A stretch of 64,000 nt of DNA from Maliibacterium massiliense (GTDB taxonomy: Bacteria; Bacillota; Clostridia; Christensenellales; Maliibacteriaceae), in contig NZ_LR026983.1 in NCBI RefSeq assembly GCF_900604345.1, positions 1,674,001 to 1,738,000 of the forward strand. The letters run 5' to 3'. Below, piece by piece: positions 34,853-44,195 of this stretch. Every line of letters starts with the position of its first letter. The stretch's first letter is position 1. The notes under the pieces were generated by a model, which saw nothing but the letters and a program-made list of their open reading frames with translations, ran no database searches and was not told where the DNA came from. The translations under genes and the position numbers were made by a program.

Positions 34853-37800
34853 ATGCAGAAGCGGCGCACGAGTAAGAGCATCCTGGCATTGATGCTCACC
34901 GTCATGTTCCTGTTGAATTGCCTGGGCATACCCACGGCGGTCATGGCGGGGGACAAATCAGAGGTGAGTCCGAATGTAAACCAGGAGCAACGGGTTAACA
35001 ATGATGCCGGCGATCCTGTGGAACAGCACAGCGTAACGTTCCTGGACTGGGACGGTTCGCAGATCATTGTACAGCAGGTGGCGCACGGGCAGGCCGCAAC
35101 GGCGCCCGCGCATCCGGGGCGCGAGGGCTTCGAGCCGGACGGCTGGGACGTTCCCTTCCATAAAGTGGAAAGTGACCTGACCGTCACGGCCAAGTACAAA
35201 GCGCTGGCCACCTTCACCATCACGATCAACTACTTCTACACAGACAGCCAGCGTGTGGCGGCCCAGCCTTATGTGGCGACGGTCAAGGCGAACGCCCCGT
35301 TCAAGGCGGACGTTGTCTCTCCCGCTGTACTGGGCTTTGTGCCGGACCAGGCGAATGTAAACTTTAATCTCGCCAGCGTAACCGGCGATATCACCCGCAC
35401 GGTGTATTACAGCGCCAGCGGCACTACCGTCTACACCGTGAAGCATTTTAAACAGAAGCTGGACGGCGAATACGAGCTGGCCGCCACCGAGAACCTCTCG
35501 GGCACCACCGGTTCGGTAGCCACCGCGGTGGCCAAGGAGTACGCGGGCTTCCAGCCCAAGGCTCTTCCCTCGGCGGAGATCGCCGCCGACGGACAGACGG
35601 TGCTGGAGGTGTACTACGAGCGGGGCACCTACGTGATCTATTACGAGACGGGCGGCGGCACGTATATCGAACCCACCGCGCAGCTGTTTGAGGGCTCCCT
35701 CACAAAACCTGCCGACCCCACCAGGGCAGGATACAATTTCGCAGGCTGGTACCTGGATAAGGGACTGACGCAGCGGCTGGATACGTTCCCCGCCACCATG
35801 CCGGTGGACGGCGCCACCTACTACGCCAAGTGGCAGGCGAAGCGCTCCGTGGGCTACACCGTCCTCTACTGGAAGCAGAACGTGGAGGGTACGGGCTACG
35901 ATTACGCGGACGCGCAGACCAAATACGCCGCGGCGGACACCCGCGTCTCGGGCGCCAACGATAAAAACTACAGCGGCTTTGCGTTCAACAGTTCCCTTTC
36001 AGATAAGAATGTCTCCGTCAAAGGGGACGGCAGCACCATCATCAACGTGTACTACGACCGCAAGGTCAACACCGTCACCTTCAAGACCTGGAAGCGCAGC
36101 GGCTGGAGCGGCAGCTGGGTCACCTTAAAGACGGTCAGCGCCAGGTACGGCGAGGACATCAAGAAGCATTGGCCGGACGAATACCGCTGGTATGACAATT
36201 CGAGTACGTCAGGCGGGTGGTACGCCTCGCTGGATTACATGCCGGCCGAAAGCATCACCCTCTACGGCGAGGAGCTCGGCGGCAGGTACAGGCACGTCAT
36301 GAACTACTGCTTTGAGGTGCTCGACGAGAATTCTCCCTATGACGTGACGCGAAACGGCAAGCGTTACAAGATCGAGAACGTCATCACCTTCAACGACAGC
36401 ACCACTTGGGGTGTGTCGGACGAGGACTGCTACGAGTACCCCGGCTTTACCTACGAATCCCGCAGAAGCTTCGACTGGGACTGGGAACAGGATCACTGGG
36501 AAGGTACGGCGTACTTCTACTACGACCGCAACACCTACAATATCAGCTTCTATAATAATGGCAGCGTCACGGAAAAGGGTCCGTTCCGCTTCCAGCAGGA
36601 TATCAGCAAAGAGAACTATACCCCCGCCAACCCGTATCCGGAAATCCCGGGCTACACGTTTGACGGATGGTATACCACCGCGGAAGGCTACGAGGGTACC
36701 AAGTTCAACTGGACCAACGCCAAAATGCCCGCTGGCCTGCAGCTCTACGCCAAGTGGATCGCCCCGACCTATACGGTATCGTTTGACCTGGCCGGCGGCG
36801 AGGGAAGCATCCCCGCCCAGACGGTGAGCATCGACGGCACGATTGCCGAGCCCAAAGAGCCCACCCGTGCGGGCTACGATTTCGCCGGCTGGTACAAAGA
36901 GGGCAGCAATGTCCATTACGTCTTTGACCAGCGCGTCCGCGCCAGCTTTACCCTCTACGCCAAGTGGACGCCCAGCAGCGAGATCAGCTACACGGTCAAA
37001 TACGTCGACGCTTCCGGCAAGGACCTTGCCCCCGCCAAAGTGGTGGAGGGACAGACGATGGCCTCCACTGTGACGGAGACCGCGCAGGTGGTGGAGAAGG
37101 ACGGCGTGGCCTACCTGCCCGATACGCTCACCAAGAGCCTGACGCTGGGCGCGCAGGACAACGTCATTACCTTCGTCTACAAACCGTTCAACAACGTCGA
37201 TTACACCATCAACTATATCATCTTGGATGCGAACGGCAGCGAGGCGAGCCGCACCAGCGAGACCCGCAACACCGCCCGCGCGGTGGAGACGGTTTCCTAC
37301 AAGCACATCGCCGGCTATGTGCCCGACGCCTACCAGAAGACCATCCAGCTTTCCGCCAAAGCGTCGGAAAACGTGGTGAACTTCTACTATAAACAGAACG
37401 AGGCGCGCAGCTACCGCGTCTACCACTACACCCAGAAGTTGGGCGGCGGCTATGCGCTGGCGCAGCAGCAGAGCGGCCTGAGCGCCCCCATCGGCGCCAC
37501 CGTGAGCGCAACCCCCCTGAACCTGTCAGGCTTTACCTACGCGCCGCAGATCAGCATCGCCTCGGGCATCATTGCAAGCAGCGGCGTGCTGGAGCTGAAG
37601 CTGTACTACACGCGCAACAGCTACGATTACACCGTGCGCTACCTGGAGCAGGGCACCAACAAAGAGCTGCACAAGCCGTTTAAAGCGGACGCGCCGTTTG
37701 AGACGCAGGTAACCGCCACGGCCGTCGGCATCAACGGCTACAATGTGGTGGGCAGCGAAACGCAGGACATCAGCATCGGCCTGGGCGAGAATGTCGCCAC

Positions 37801-40800
37801 CTTCTACTACACCAAGCGCGCCGATCTGAGCTACACCGTCAACTACCTGGAGCAGGGCACGGATAAGCCGCTGAAACAGGCCAAAACGGTGGGCAACCAG
37901 GTGTTTGGCGCGTCGGTCACCGAGGACGGTCCGGCGACCATCACCGATGCCAATGGCAAGGTCTACAACCGCGTGGGCGATGCAAGCCAGAGCATCACCA
38001 TCGCCACGTCCGGCAACGAGATCAACTTCTACTACACCGAGCAGCAGTATGGCGTCACCTATCTGCCCAACGGCGGCACGGGCGAGGCGCCCGCCGATGC
38101 GGACACGTATAAACAGGGCGCGCAGGTCAGCCTGCTGGGCAAAGGCAGTCTGGTGCGCGACAAGGCGGTGTTCCTCGGCTGGAGCACGCAGGCCTACAAG
38201 CTGTTTACAACGAAACCCGCGCCTTCGGTTGTCATCTACGCGGCGGGGCAGCAGCTGCCCATGCCCAAGGACGGCTTGACCCTCTACGCCGTGTGGGCCA
38301 TCGATGAAAACGGCCCCGGAGGCGGCCCCGACGAGGTCCCCGATTATGAGGAGTACAGCGTCACCTACAAGGCGGGCTTCAACGGCGCAAACGGCCAGGA
38401 GCAGACCTTCAGCGACGGCAAACTCTACCCGGCGAACTACAACTACACGGTCGCGGCCAGCATGTTCACCCGCGATCATTACACCTTCAACGGCTGGAAG
38501 GACGATCTTGGCGCGACGGTGCGCGAGAGCGCTTCTTACACGATCAACGGCGATGTGGTGCTTACCGCGCAGTGGAACGCTGTTGCCTACAACATTACCT
38601 ACGCCGGCCTGGAGGATTCCAGCTTCGCGGATCAGAACCCCAACCCCGCAAGCTACACCATTGCATCGGACGCCATCACCCTGCAGAATCCCACCCGGTA
38701 TGGTTACACCTTCCTGGGCTGGACCGGCACAGGCCTGACGGGCGCGAGCAAAAACGTCACCATCCCCACCGGCTCTACGGGTGACCGCGCCTACACGGCG
38801 ACGTGGGAGGAAGATCATTCCGTCACCAAGACCCTGACCTACCGCGTGGAGCACTGGCTGGAGGGCGAGACCACGGCCCGCGCCGCGCAGGACATTCCGG
38901 TGGATATCTGGGTGGGCGCGAGCACGTACAGCGTGCAGAGCGTGGCACAGAACACCTACGCCGGGTATGACTTTAAGGACTATACGATCAACGGCACAGC
39001 GGTTACCTTGCCGGTTGACGTGGCGGAAGGCACAGTCATTAAAGTCAATTACAGCACCGACGATACGGACACCAAACAGCTGACCTACCGCGTGGAGCAC
39101 TGGCTGGAGGGCGAGACGACCGCCAGAGCAGCGCAGGACATTCCGGTAAGCATCTGGGCCGGCACGGACGTGTACAACGTGCAGAGCGTGGCGCAGAACA
39201 CCTACGCAGGATATGACTTCGCGAACTACACGATCAACGACGCACCTGTGACCTTCCCGCGCAATGTGGCGGACGGCACGGTGATCAAGGTCAACTACAC
39301 CATCGACGATACGGACACCAAGGAGATCACCTACCGCGTAGAGCACTGGCTGGAGGGCGAGACGACCGCCAGAGCAGCGCAGGACATTCCGGTAAGCATC
39401 TGGGCCGGCACGGACGTGTACAGCGTGACGAGCGTGGCGCAGAACACCTACGCCGGATATGACTTCGCGAACTACACGATCAACGACGCACCTGTGACCT
39501 TCCCGCGCAATGTGACGGACGGCACGGTGATCAAGGTCAACTACACCATCGACGATACGGACACCAAGGAGATCACCTACCGCGTAGAGCACTGGCTGGA
39601 GGGCGAGACGACCGCCAGAGCAGCGCAGGACATTCCGGTAAGCATCTGGGCCGGCACGGACGTGTACAGCGTGACGAGCGTGGCGCAGAACACCTACGCC
39701 GGATATGACTTCGCGAACTACACGATCAACGACACCCCCGTGACCTTCCCGCGCAATGTGACGGACGGCACGGTGATCAAGGTCAACTACACGATCGACG
39801 ATACGGATACCAAACAGCTGACCTACCGCGTGGAGCACTGGCTGGAGGGCGAGACGACCGCCAGAGCAGCGCAGGACATTCCGGTAAGCATCTGGGCCGG
39901 CACGGACGTGTACAGCGTGACGAGCGTGGCGCAGAACACCTACGCAGGATATGACTTCGCGAACTACACGATCAACGACGCGCCCGTGACCTTCCCGCGC
40001 AATGTGGCGGACGGCACGGTGATCAAGGTCAACTACACGATCGACGATACGGATACCAAACAGCTGACCTACCGCGTAGAGCACTGGCTGGAGGGTGAGA
40101 CCACAGCCCGGGCAGCGCAGGACATTCCGGTAAGCATCTGGGCAGGCACGGACGTGTACAGCGTGCAGAGCGTGGCGCAGAACACCTACGCAGGATATGA
40201 CTTTGCGAACTACACGATCAACGACGCGCCCGTGACCTTCCCGCGCGATGTGGCGGACGGCACGGTGATCAAGGTGAACTACACCATCGACGAAACCGAC
40301 ACCAAGGAGATCACCTACCGCGTGGAGCACTGGTTGGAGGGCGAGACCACGGCCCGTGCCGCGCAGGACATTCCGGTAGACATCTGGGCCGGCACGGACG
40401 TGTACAACGTACAGAGCGTGGCACAGAACACCTACGCAGGATATGACTTCGCGAACTACACGATCAACGACACCCCCGTGACCTTCCCGCGCGATGTGGC
40501 GGACGGCACGGTGATCAAGGTCAACTACACGATCGACGATACCGACACCAAGGAGATCACCTACCGCGTGGAGCACTGGCTGGAGGGCGAGACGACCGCC
40601 CGGGCAGCGCAGGACATTCCGGTGAACATCTGGGCCGGCACGGACGTGTACAGCGTGCAGAGTGTGGCGCAGAACACCTACGCAGGATATGACTTCGCGA
40701 ACTACACGATCAACGACGCATCTGTGACCTTCCCGCGCGATGTGGCGGACGGCACGGTGATCAGGGTGAACTACACCATCGACGATACGGATGTTACAGC

Positions 40801-41605
40801 ATTGACCTACAGCGTGGAGCATTGGGTGGAAGGCGAGACGGCCGCCCGCGACATCGTTCCCGTGACAGTAGACATCTGGGCCGGTGCAGACAGCTACGTG
40901 GTAGACAGTGTAACGCTCAACAGCTATGAAGGCTTCACCTTCAGCAGCTACAGCGTCTCCCTGCCGGCAACGGTGCGCGGCGGCGACGTGATCCGCGTGG
41001 ATTACGCGGCCAGCACCCAGGAGCTCCCGCCGGTGGTACCTCCCGCACCGATCGCGCCGCCGGTCACCCCGGTTGGACCGATCACACCCGCGGCACCCGT
41101 AGTGCCGGAGCCTGAAGCACCCGCACCCGAGACGCCGGTTGAGATTCCGGAACCCTCGGTACCCGCAGCTTCCCCGTCGCCCTCGCAGCCCGTGGTGGAA
41201 ATCCCTGATGTGCAGACGCCGCTGGCCAACAAGGCTGTATGGGCCCTGCTGAACCTGCTGCTGGCAATCGCATGCGGCATCGTGATGCTTGTGCTGCTGG
41301 TCGGCTACTTCGTCGGCAAGAAGAAGAAACAGGACGCGCAGGATGAGGCGAACGCCCAGGCCGCTTCGGAAGCGGAGACGGAAGAAGAGCTCAAGCGCAA
41401 GGGCGTCTGGCGCCTGCTGAGCATCATCCCCGGCATTGGCGCACTGATCGTCTTCTTCCTGACGGAGAACATGCGCAACCCCATGGCCTTTACGGATAAG
41501 TGGACGCTGCTGATGGTCATCATCGCTGTGGTACAGCTTGTGATCACCATCCTGGCCTTCAAACGCCGCAAAAAGAACGACGGCGCGCAGGACGCCAACG
41601 CATAA
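34853..41605 (+). CDS. Giant repeat-rich cell-surface protein (InlB B-repeat/MucBP-like adhesin)
   Basis: 2250 residues; GGAGG precedes the ATG. A signal peptide (about 1-33) is followed by InlB B-repeat-like modules with GYxFAGWY near 290, 600 and 680, and by several MucBP-like beta modules (YTVKYVDASG, YTVNYLEQGTDKPL). Nine tandem 82-residue repeats run from about 1328 to 2053. A Pro-rich wall-spanning stretch (about 2057-2125) leads to three membrane helices (about 2128-2155, 2186-2203, 2217-2236) with a basic tail. There is no LPXTG signal, so it is held by the membrane. Its likely role is adhesion or a surface layer; the ligand is unknown. Confidence 0.85.
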   Translation: MQKRRTSKSILALMLTVMFLLNCLGIPTAVMAGDKSEVSPNVNQEQRVNNDAGDPVEQHSVTFLDWDGSQIIVQQVAHGQAATAPAHPGREGFEPDGWDVPFHKVESDLTVTAKYKALATFTITINYFYTDSQRVAAQPYVATVKANAPFKADVVSPAVLGFVPDQANVNFNLASVTGDITRTVYYSASGTTVYTVKHFKQKLDGEYELAATENLSGTTGSVATAVAKEYAGFQPKALPSAEIAADGQTVLEVYYERGTYVIYYETGGGTYIEPTAQLFEGSLTKPADPTRAGYNFAGWYLDKGLTQRLDTFPATMPVDGATYYAKWQAKRSVGYTVLYWKQNVEGTGYDYADAQTKYAAADTRVSGANDKNYSGFAFNSSLSDKNVSVKGDGSTIINVYYDRKVNTVTFKTWKRSGWSGSWVTLKTVSARYGEDIKKHWPDEYRWYDNSSTSGGWYASLDYMPAESITLYGEELGGRYRHVMNYCFEVLDENSPYDVTRNGKRYKIENVITFNDSTTWGVSDEDCYEYPGFTYESRRSFDWDWEQDHWEGTAYFYYDRNTYNISFYNNGSVTEKGPFRFQQDISKENYTPANPYPEIPGYTFDGWYTTAEGYEGTKFNWTNAKMPAGLQLYAKWIAPTYTVSFDLAGGEGSIPAQTVSIDGTIAEPKEPTRAGYDFAGWYKEGSNVHYVFDQRVRASFTLYAKWTPSSEISYTVKYVDASGKDLAPAKVVEGQTMASTVTETAQVVEKDGVAYLPDTLTKSLTLGAQDNVITFVYKPFNNVDYTINYIILDANGSEASRTSETRNTARAVETVSYKHIAGYVPDAYQKTIQLSAKASENVVNFYYKQNEARSYRVYHYTQKLGGGYALAQQQSGLSAPIGATVSATPLNLSGFTYAPQISIASGIIASSGVLELKLYYTRNSYDYTVRYLEQGTNKELHKPFKADAPFETQVTATAVGINGYNVVGSETQDISIGLGENVATFYYTKRADLSYTVNYLEQGTDKPLKQAKTVGNQVFGASVTEDGPATITDANGKVYNRVGDASQSITIATSGNEINFYYTEQQYGVTYLPNGGTGEAPADADTYKQGAQVSLLGKGSLVRDKAVFLGWSTQAYKLFTTKPAPSVVIYAAGQQLPMPKDGLTLYAVWAIDENGPGGGPDEVPDYEEYSVTYKAGFNGANGQEQTFSDGKLYPANYNYTVAASMFTRDHYTFNGWKDDLGATVRESASYTINGDVVLTAQWNAVAYNITYAGLEDSSFADQNPNPASYTIASDAITLQNPTRYGYTFLGWTGTGLTGASKNVTIPTGSTGDRAYTATWEEDHSVTKTLTYRVEHWLEGETTARAAQDIPVDIWVGASTYSVQSVAQNTYAGYDFKDYTINGTAVTLPVDVAEGTVIKVNYSTDDTDTKQLTYRVEHWLEGETTARAAQDIPVSIWAGTDVYNVQSVAQNTYAGYDFANYTINDAPVTFPRNVADGTVIKVNYTIDDTDTKEITYRVEHWLEGETTARAAQDIPVSIWAGTDVYSVTSVAQNTYAGYDFANYTINDAPVTFPRNVTDGTVIKVNYTIDDTDTKEITYRVEHWLEGETTARAAQDIPVSIWAGTDVYSVTSVAQNTYAGYDFANYTINDTPVTFPRNVTDGTVIKVNYTIDDTDTKQLTYRVEHWLEGETTARAAQDIPVSIWAGTDVYSVTSVAQNTYAGYDFANYTINDAPVTFPRNVADGTVIKVNYTIDDTDTKQLTYRVEHWLEGETTARAAQDIPVSIWAGTDVYSVQSVAQNTYAGYDFANYTINDAPVTFPRDVADGTVIKVNYTIDETDTKEITYRVEHWLEGETTARAAQDIPVDIWAGTDVYNVQSVAQNTYAGYDFANYTINDTPVTFPRDVADGTVIKVNYTIDDTDTKEITYRVEHWLEGETTARAAQDIPVNIWAGTDVYSVQSVAQNTYAGYDFANYTINDASVTFPRDVADGTVIRVNYTIDDTDVTALTYSVEHWVEGETAARDIVPVTVDIWAGADSYVVDSVTLNSYEGFTFSSYSVSLPATVRGGDVIRVDYAASTQELPPVVPPAPIAPPVTPVGPITPAAPVVPEPEAPAPETPVEIPEPSVPAASPSPSQPVVEIPDVQTPLANKAVWALLNLLLAIACGIVMLVLLVGYFVGKKKKQDAQDEANAQAASEAETEEELKRKGVWRLLSIIPGIGALIVFFLTENMRNPMAFTDKWTLLMVIIAVVQLVITILAFKRRKKNDGAQDANA
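38834..41010 (+). repeat. Nine tandem 246-bp repeats inside the giant surface gene
   Basis: Units start at 38834, 39080, 39326 and so on to 40802, a constant 246-bp (82-codon) period. Each unit begins around TYRVEHWLEGETTARAAQDI. Units 2-8 are nearly identical even at third codon positions; units 1 and 9 are diverged. Such sequence identity is a sign of recent duplication or gene conversion and makes unit number unstable. Confidence 0.95.
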
Positions 41606-41620
41606 CAGCATACCTGCATC

Positions 41621-41656
41621 AAAAAACCGCTCCCCATCACGGGGAACGGTTTTTTT
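41621..41656 (+). terminator. Terminator after the giant surface gene
   Basis: AAAAAACCGCTCCCC, loop ATCAC, GGGGAACGGTTTTTTT, with one mismatch in the stem. Confidence 0.85.
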
Positions 41657-41703
41657 CTGTGTAAGAGGGAGCGCGCGCTGCATTTTCATTTTACTTGTGC
41701 TTG

Positions 41704-41733
41704 TGCATAAAAAGGAAAGCCCGTCAAATAATA
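41704..41733 (+). promoter_or_regulatory. Possible forespore sigma-G-like promoter for spoVT
   Basis: TGCATAA (41704-41710) resembles a sigma-F/G -35 and CAAATAATA (41725-41733) a weak -10. In B. subtilis spoVT is sigma-G controlled. The match is partial and no good sigma-A promoter is present. Confidence 0.3.
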
Positions 41734-41771
41734 GAAGAACACAAACGAAACTGCAAGGAGGAACATGACAA

Positions 41772-42320
41772 GTGAAAGCTACGGGCATTGTGCGCAGAAT
41801 CGATGATCTTGGCAGGGTAGTGATTCCCAAGGAAATCAGAAGGACAATGCGGATCCGCGAGGGAGACCCGCTGGAGATATACACCGACCGCGAGGGGGAA
41901 ATCATCCTCAAAAAGTACTCGCCCATCGGCGAGCTCAATGACTTTGCGCGGGAATATGTCGAGGCGCTCAGCCGCGTCTCGGGGCATGTGGCCCTGATCG
42001 CGGATCGAGATAACATCGTGGCGGTAAGCGGGGCCTCGCGCCGCGAGTACCAGGACAAGCCCCTGCATAAGGACATGGAGCGCTTTATGCACGGTCGCCG
42101 CAGCGTGCAGCTGCAGGGCGAGCAGACCATGCTGCTGGTGGTGGAGGACGCGGACGTAGCGCCCTTTACCGCGCTGAGCGGCGCGCCCATCCTGGCCGAT
42201 GGCGAGGTGATCGGCGCGGTACTGCTTGCAAGCGGTGCCGCCGGCGCGCACATGGACGATCAGGAGCGCAAGCTGGTGGAGACCGCGGCGATCTTTCTGG
42301 GTCGCCAGATGGAGGGCTGA
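41772..42320 (+). CDS. spoVT: Stage V sporulation protein T
   Basis: 182 residues from GTG 41772, with AAGGAGG 10 bases upstream. Residues 1-50 are an AbrB-type swapped-hairpin DNA-binding domain (GIVRRIDDLGRVVIPKEIRR). Residues about 55-180 are the GAF-like domain of SpoVT. It tunes sigma-G genes in the forespore. In B. subtilis it follows mfd; here an 18-kb accessory block lies between. Confidence 0.95.
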   Translation: MKATGIVRRIDDLGRVVIPKEIRRTMRIREGDPLEIYTDREGEIILKKYSPIGELNDFAREYVEALSRVSGHVALIADRDNIVAVSGASRREYQDKPLHKDMERFMHGRRSVQLQGEQTMLLVVEDADVAPFTALSGAPILADGEVIGAVLLASGAAGAHMDDQERKLVETAAIFLGRQMEG

Positions 42321-42339
42321 AGGCGAAAAAATGGAAGCA

Positions 42340-42383
42340 ACGCGGCGCGTGCCGGAGCAGTACCGGAAACGCGCCGCGTTTTT
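42340..42383 (+). terminator. Terminator after spoVT
   Basis: ACGCGGCGCGT (42340-42350) pairs with ACGCGCCGCGT (42369-42379), followed by TTTTT. Confidence 0.8.
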
Positions 42384-42433
42384 ATTGCGCATATTTGGCA
42401 GACGTCACGGCGTACAATGATAGAGGCGTTTTA

Positions 42434-42442
42434 TGGTATAAT
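42434..42442 (+). promoter_or_regulatory. Extended -10 promoter for spoVB
   Basis: TGGTATAAT, an extended -10, about 120 bases upstream of the gene. No good -35 was found. Confidence 0.5.
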
Positions 42443-42562
42443 TTATCATTATTAGATGTAAGCATCCTTTCCTGCGCCGCCAGTAGCAATCTATCGCCGG
42501 CGCGCCAGCGCGCGAAACGTGCGCCGGGCGCGCTGTGGGATCAATAGAGAGGTTGGAGACAA

Positions 42563-44179
42563 ATGGGTACGGGCAAACGATCGTTCATCAAGGGGGCGGC
42601 GATTCTGGGCGTGGCGGGCCTGTTGGTCAAGGTGATCGGGGCGCTCTACCGCATTCCGCTCACCGCCATCATCTCGCCCCACGGCATGGGGCTTTACATG
42701 ATCGCCTACCCAATCTACGCGTACCTGCTGGTGCTCTCCACCGCCGGGCTGCCCACCGCCATCTCTAAAATGGTGGCGGAGCGCCAGAGCCGGGGGGACG
42801 AGGCGGGCGCCTACGACGTATTTCGCGCCTCGCGGCGGGTGCTTCTGTGGATTGGCCTTGTCTCCAGCGTGGCGCTGTTTGCGCTCGCCGGGCCGGTTGC
42901 GGGCTGGATTCAGAACCCCGAGGCGGCGCTGGGCATGCGCGCCATCGCGCCTGCACTGCTTTTTGTGGCATGGATGAGCGCCTACCGCGGTTATTTCCAG
43001 GGCCGGCAGGATATGATGCCCACCGCGCTTTCCCAGATTGTGGAGCAGCTGGGCAAGCTTGCGCTGGGCCTGATGTTGGCGGGCGCGTGGATCGGCCTGG
43101 GCTACGCCCAGGGCGCAGCGGGGGCGCTATTGGGCGTGGCGCTCTCGGAGATCATGGCCCTGGCGCTTCTGATGGGCATGGCGCGTTCGCGCGTCCGGCG
43201 CATCGCGCGGCCTGCGGGCGCCCGCGACCGCATGGACCCTGCACGGCGCAAACGCATCCTGCGGCAGCTTGCCGCCGTGGCCGTGCCCGTGACGCTGGGC
43301 GCCTCCATCATGCCCATGGTGGGCCTGGTGGACAGCGCCCTGGTGGTGAGCCGCCTGCATGCGCTGGGCCTGAGCACGGACGTTGCCACCACCCAGTTCG
43401 GCCTGCTGACAGGCGTGGTCAACACGCTTACCAACATGCCCGCGGTGCTCACGCTGGCGCTGCAGATGAGCCTTGTGCCCGCCATTACCCAGGCCATGGC
43501 CCTGCGGCAGATGCATGCTGTGCGCACGCGCAGCCGCGCGGGTGTCAAGCTCTCCTACCTCATCGGCCTGCCTGCGGCGGCGGGCCTGCTGCTGCTGGCC
43601 CAGCCCATCATCGCGCTGCTTTACAGGACGCTAGCGCCCGATGAGTTGGCCCTCTCTGCCCGCCTGCTGGCCATGATGGCCCCGGGCGTGCTGTTTTTAT
43701 CCGTGGTGCAGGGCACCACCGGCATCCTGCAGGGCATCGGCCGCGTGATGGTGCCGGTGCGCAACATGGCCGTCGGCGCGGTGCTCAAGGTGGCGCTCAA
43801 CGCCCTTTTGATCGGCATGCCGGGCGTGGGCATCCTTGGCGCAGCCATCGCCACTGTGGTATGCTATGGCGTAGCGGCGCTGCTCAACCTGGTGAGTGTG
43901 TACCGCGCGCTGGGCATGCGCGTGCAGTGGAAGAAGGGCGTGCTCATGCCGCTGTTTGCCACAGCGGCGATGGGCGTGGCAGTGTACGTGGTGTGCACGT
44001 TTGCAAAAGTGTGGATCGCCTCCGATACCGCGGTCACCCTGCTTGCGGTGGCTGTCGGCGCGGGCATCTACGGCCTGTTTTTGCTGCTCACCGGCGCGGT
44101 GGACGCGCACGACCTGTCCATGCTGCCGCATGGCGACAAGATTGCACGCGCGCTTTTCAAGTGCAAGATATTCCGATAA
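42563..44179 (+). CDS. spoVB: SpoVB/MurJ-type polysaccharide or lipid II flippase
   Basis: 538 residues with about 14 membrane helices. The start GAAILGVAGLLVKVIGALYRIPL and GLYMIAYPIYAYLLVLSTAGLP are characteristic of the SpoVB/YtgP branch of the MATE-like flippases. SpoVB is needed for cortex peptidoglycan in spores; YtgP-type proteins flip lipid II in growing cells, so a vegetative role is possible. GAGAGG and GGAG precede the ATG. spoVT-spoVB-mazG-rqcP keeps the B. subtilis order. The gene ends 16 bases before mazG. Confidence 0.92.
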   Translation: MGTGKRSFIKGAAILGVAGLLVKVIGALYRIPLTAIISPHGMGLYMIAYPIYAYLLVLSTAGLPTAISKMVAERQSRGDEAGAYDVFRASRRVLLWIGLVSSVALFALAGPVAGWIQNPEAALGMRAIAPALLFVAWMSAYRGYFQGRQDMMPTALSQIVEQLGKLALGLMLAGAWIGLGYAQGAAGALLGVALSEIMALALLMGMARSRVRRIARPAGARDRMDPARRKRILRQLAAVAVPVTLGASIMPMVGLVDSALVVSRLHALGLSTDVATTQFGLLTGVVNTLTNMPAVLTLALQMSLVPAITQAMALRQMHAVRTRSRAGVKLSYLIGLPAAAGLLLLAQPIIALLYRTLAPDELALSARLLAMMAPGVLFLSVVQGTTGILQGIGRVMVPVRNMAVGAVLKVALNALLIGMPGVGILGAAIATVVCYGVAALLNLVSVYRALGMRVQWKKGVLMPLFATAAMGVAVYVVCTFAKVWIASDTAVTLLAVAVGAGIYGLFLLLTGAVDAHDLSMLPHGDKIARALFKCKIFR

Positions 44180-44195
44180 GGGGGCAGACAACCAA

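Noticed and set aside
38834..41010. A CRISPR-like or mobile repeat array
   Set aside because: The repeats are in frame, 82 codons long and without spacers, so they are protein repeats.
41150..41240. A sortase LPXTG anchor in the giant surface protein
   Set aside because: No LPXTG or close variant before the first helix, and three helices follow instead of one.
37526..42253. A 1575-codon open frame antisense to the giant surface gene and spoVT
   Set aside because: It follows from the codon bias and repeats of the plus-strand gene. It has no ribosome site or family signature, and it crosses two genes with clear function.
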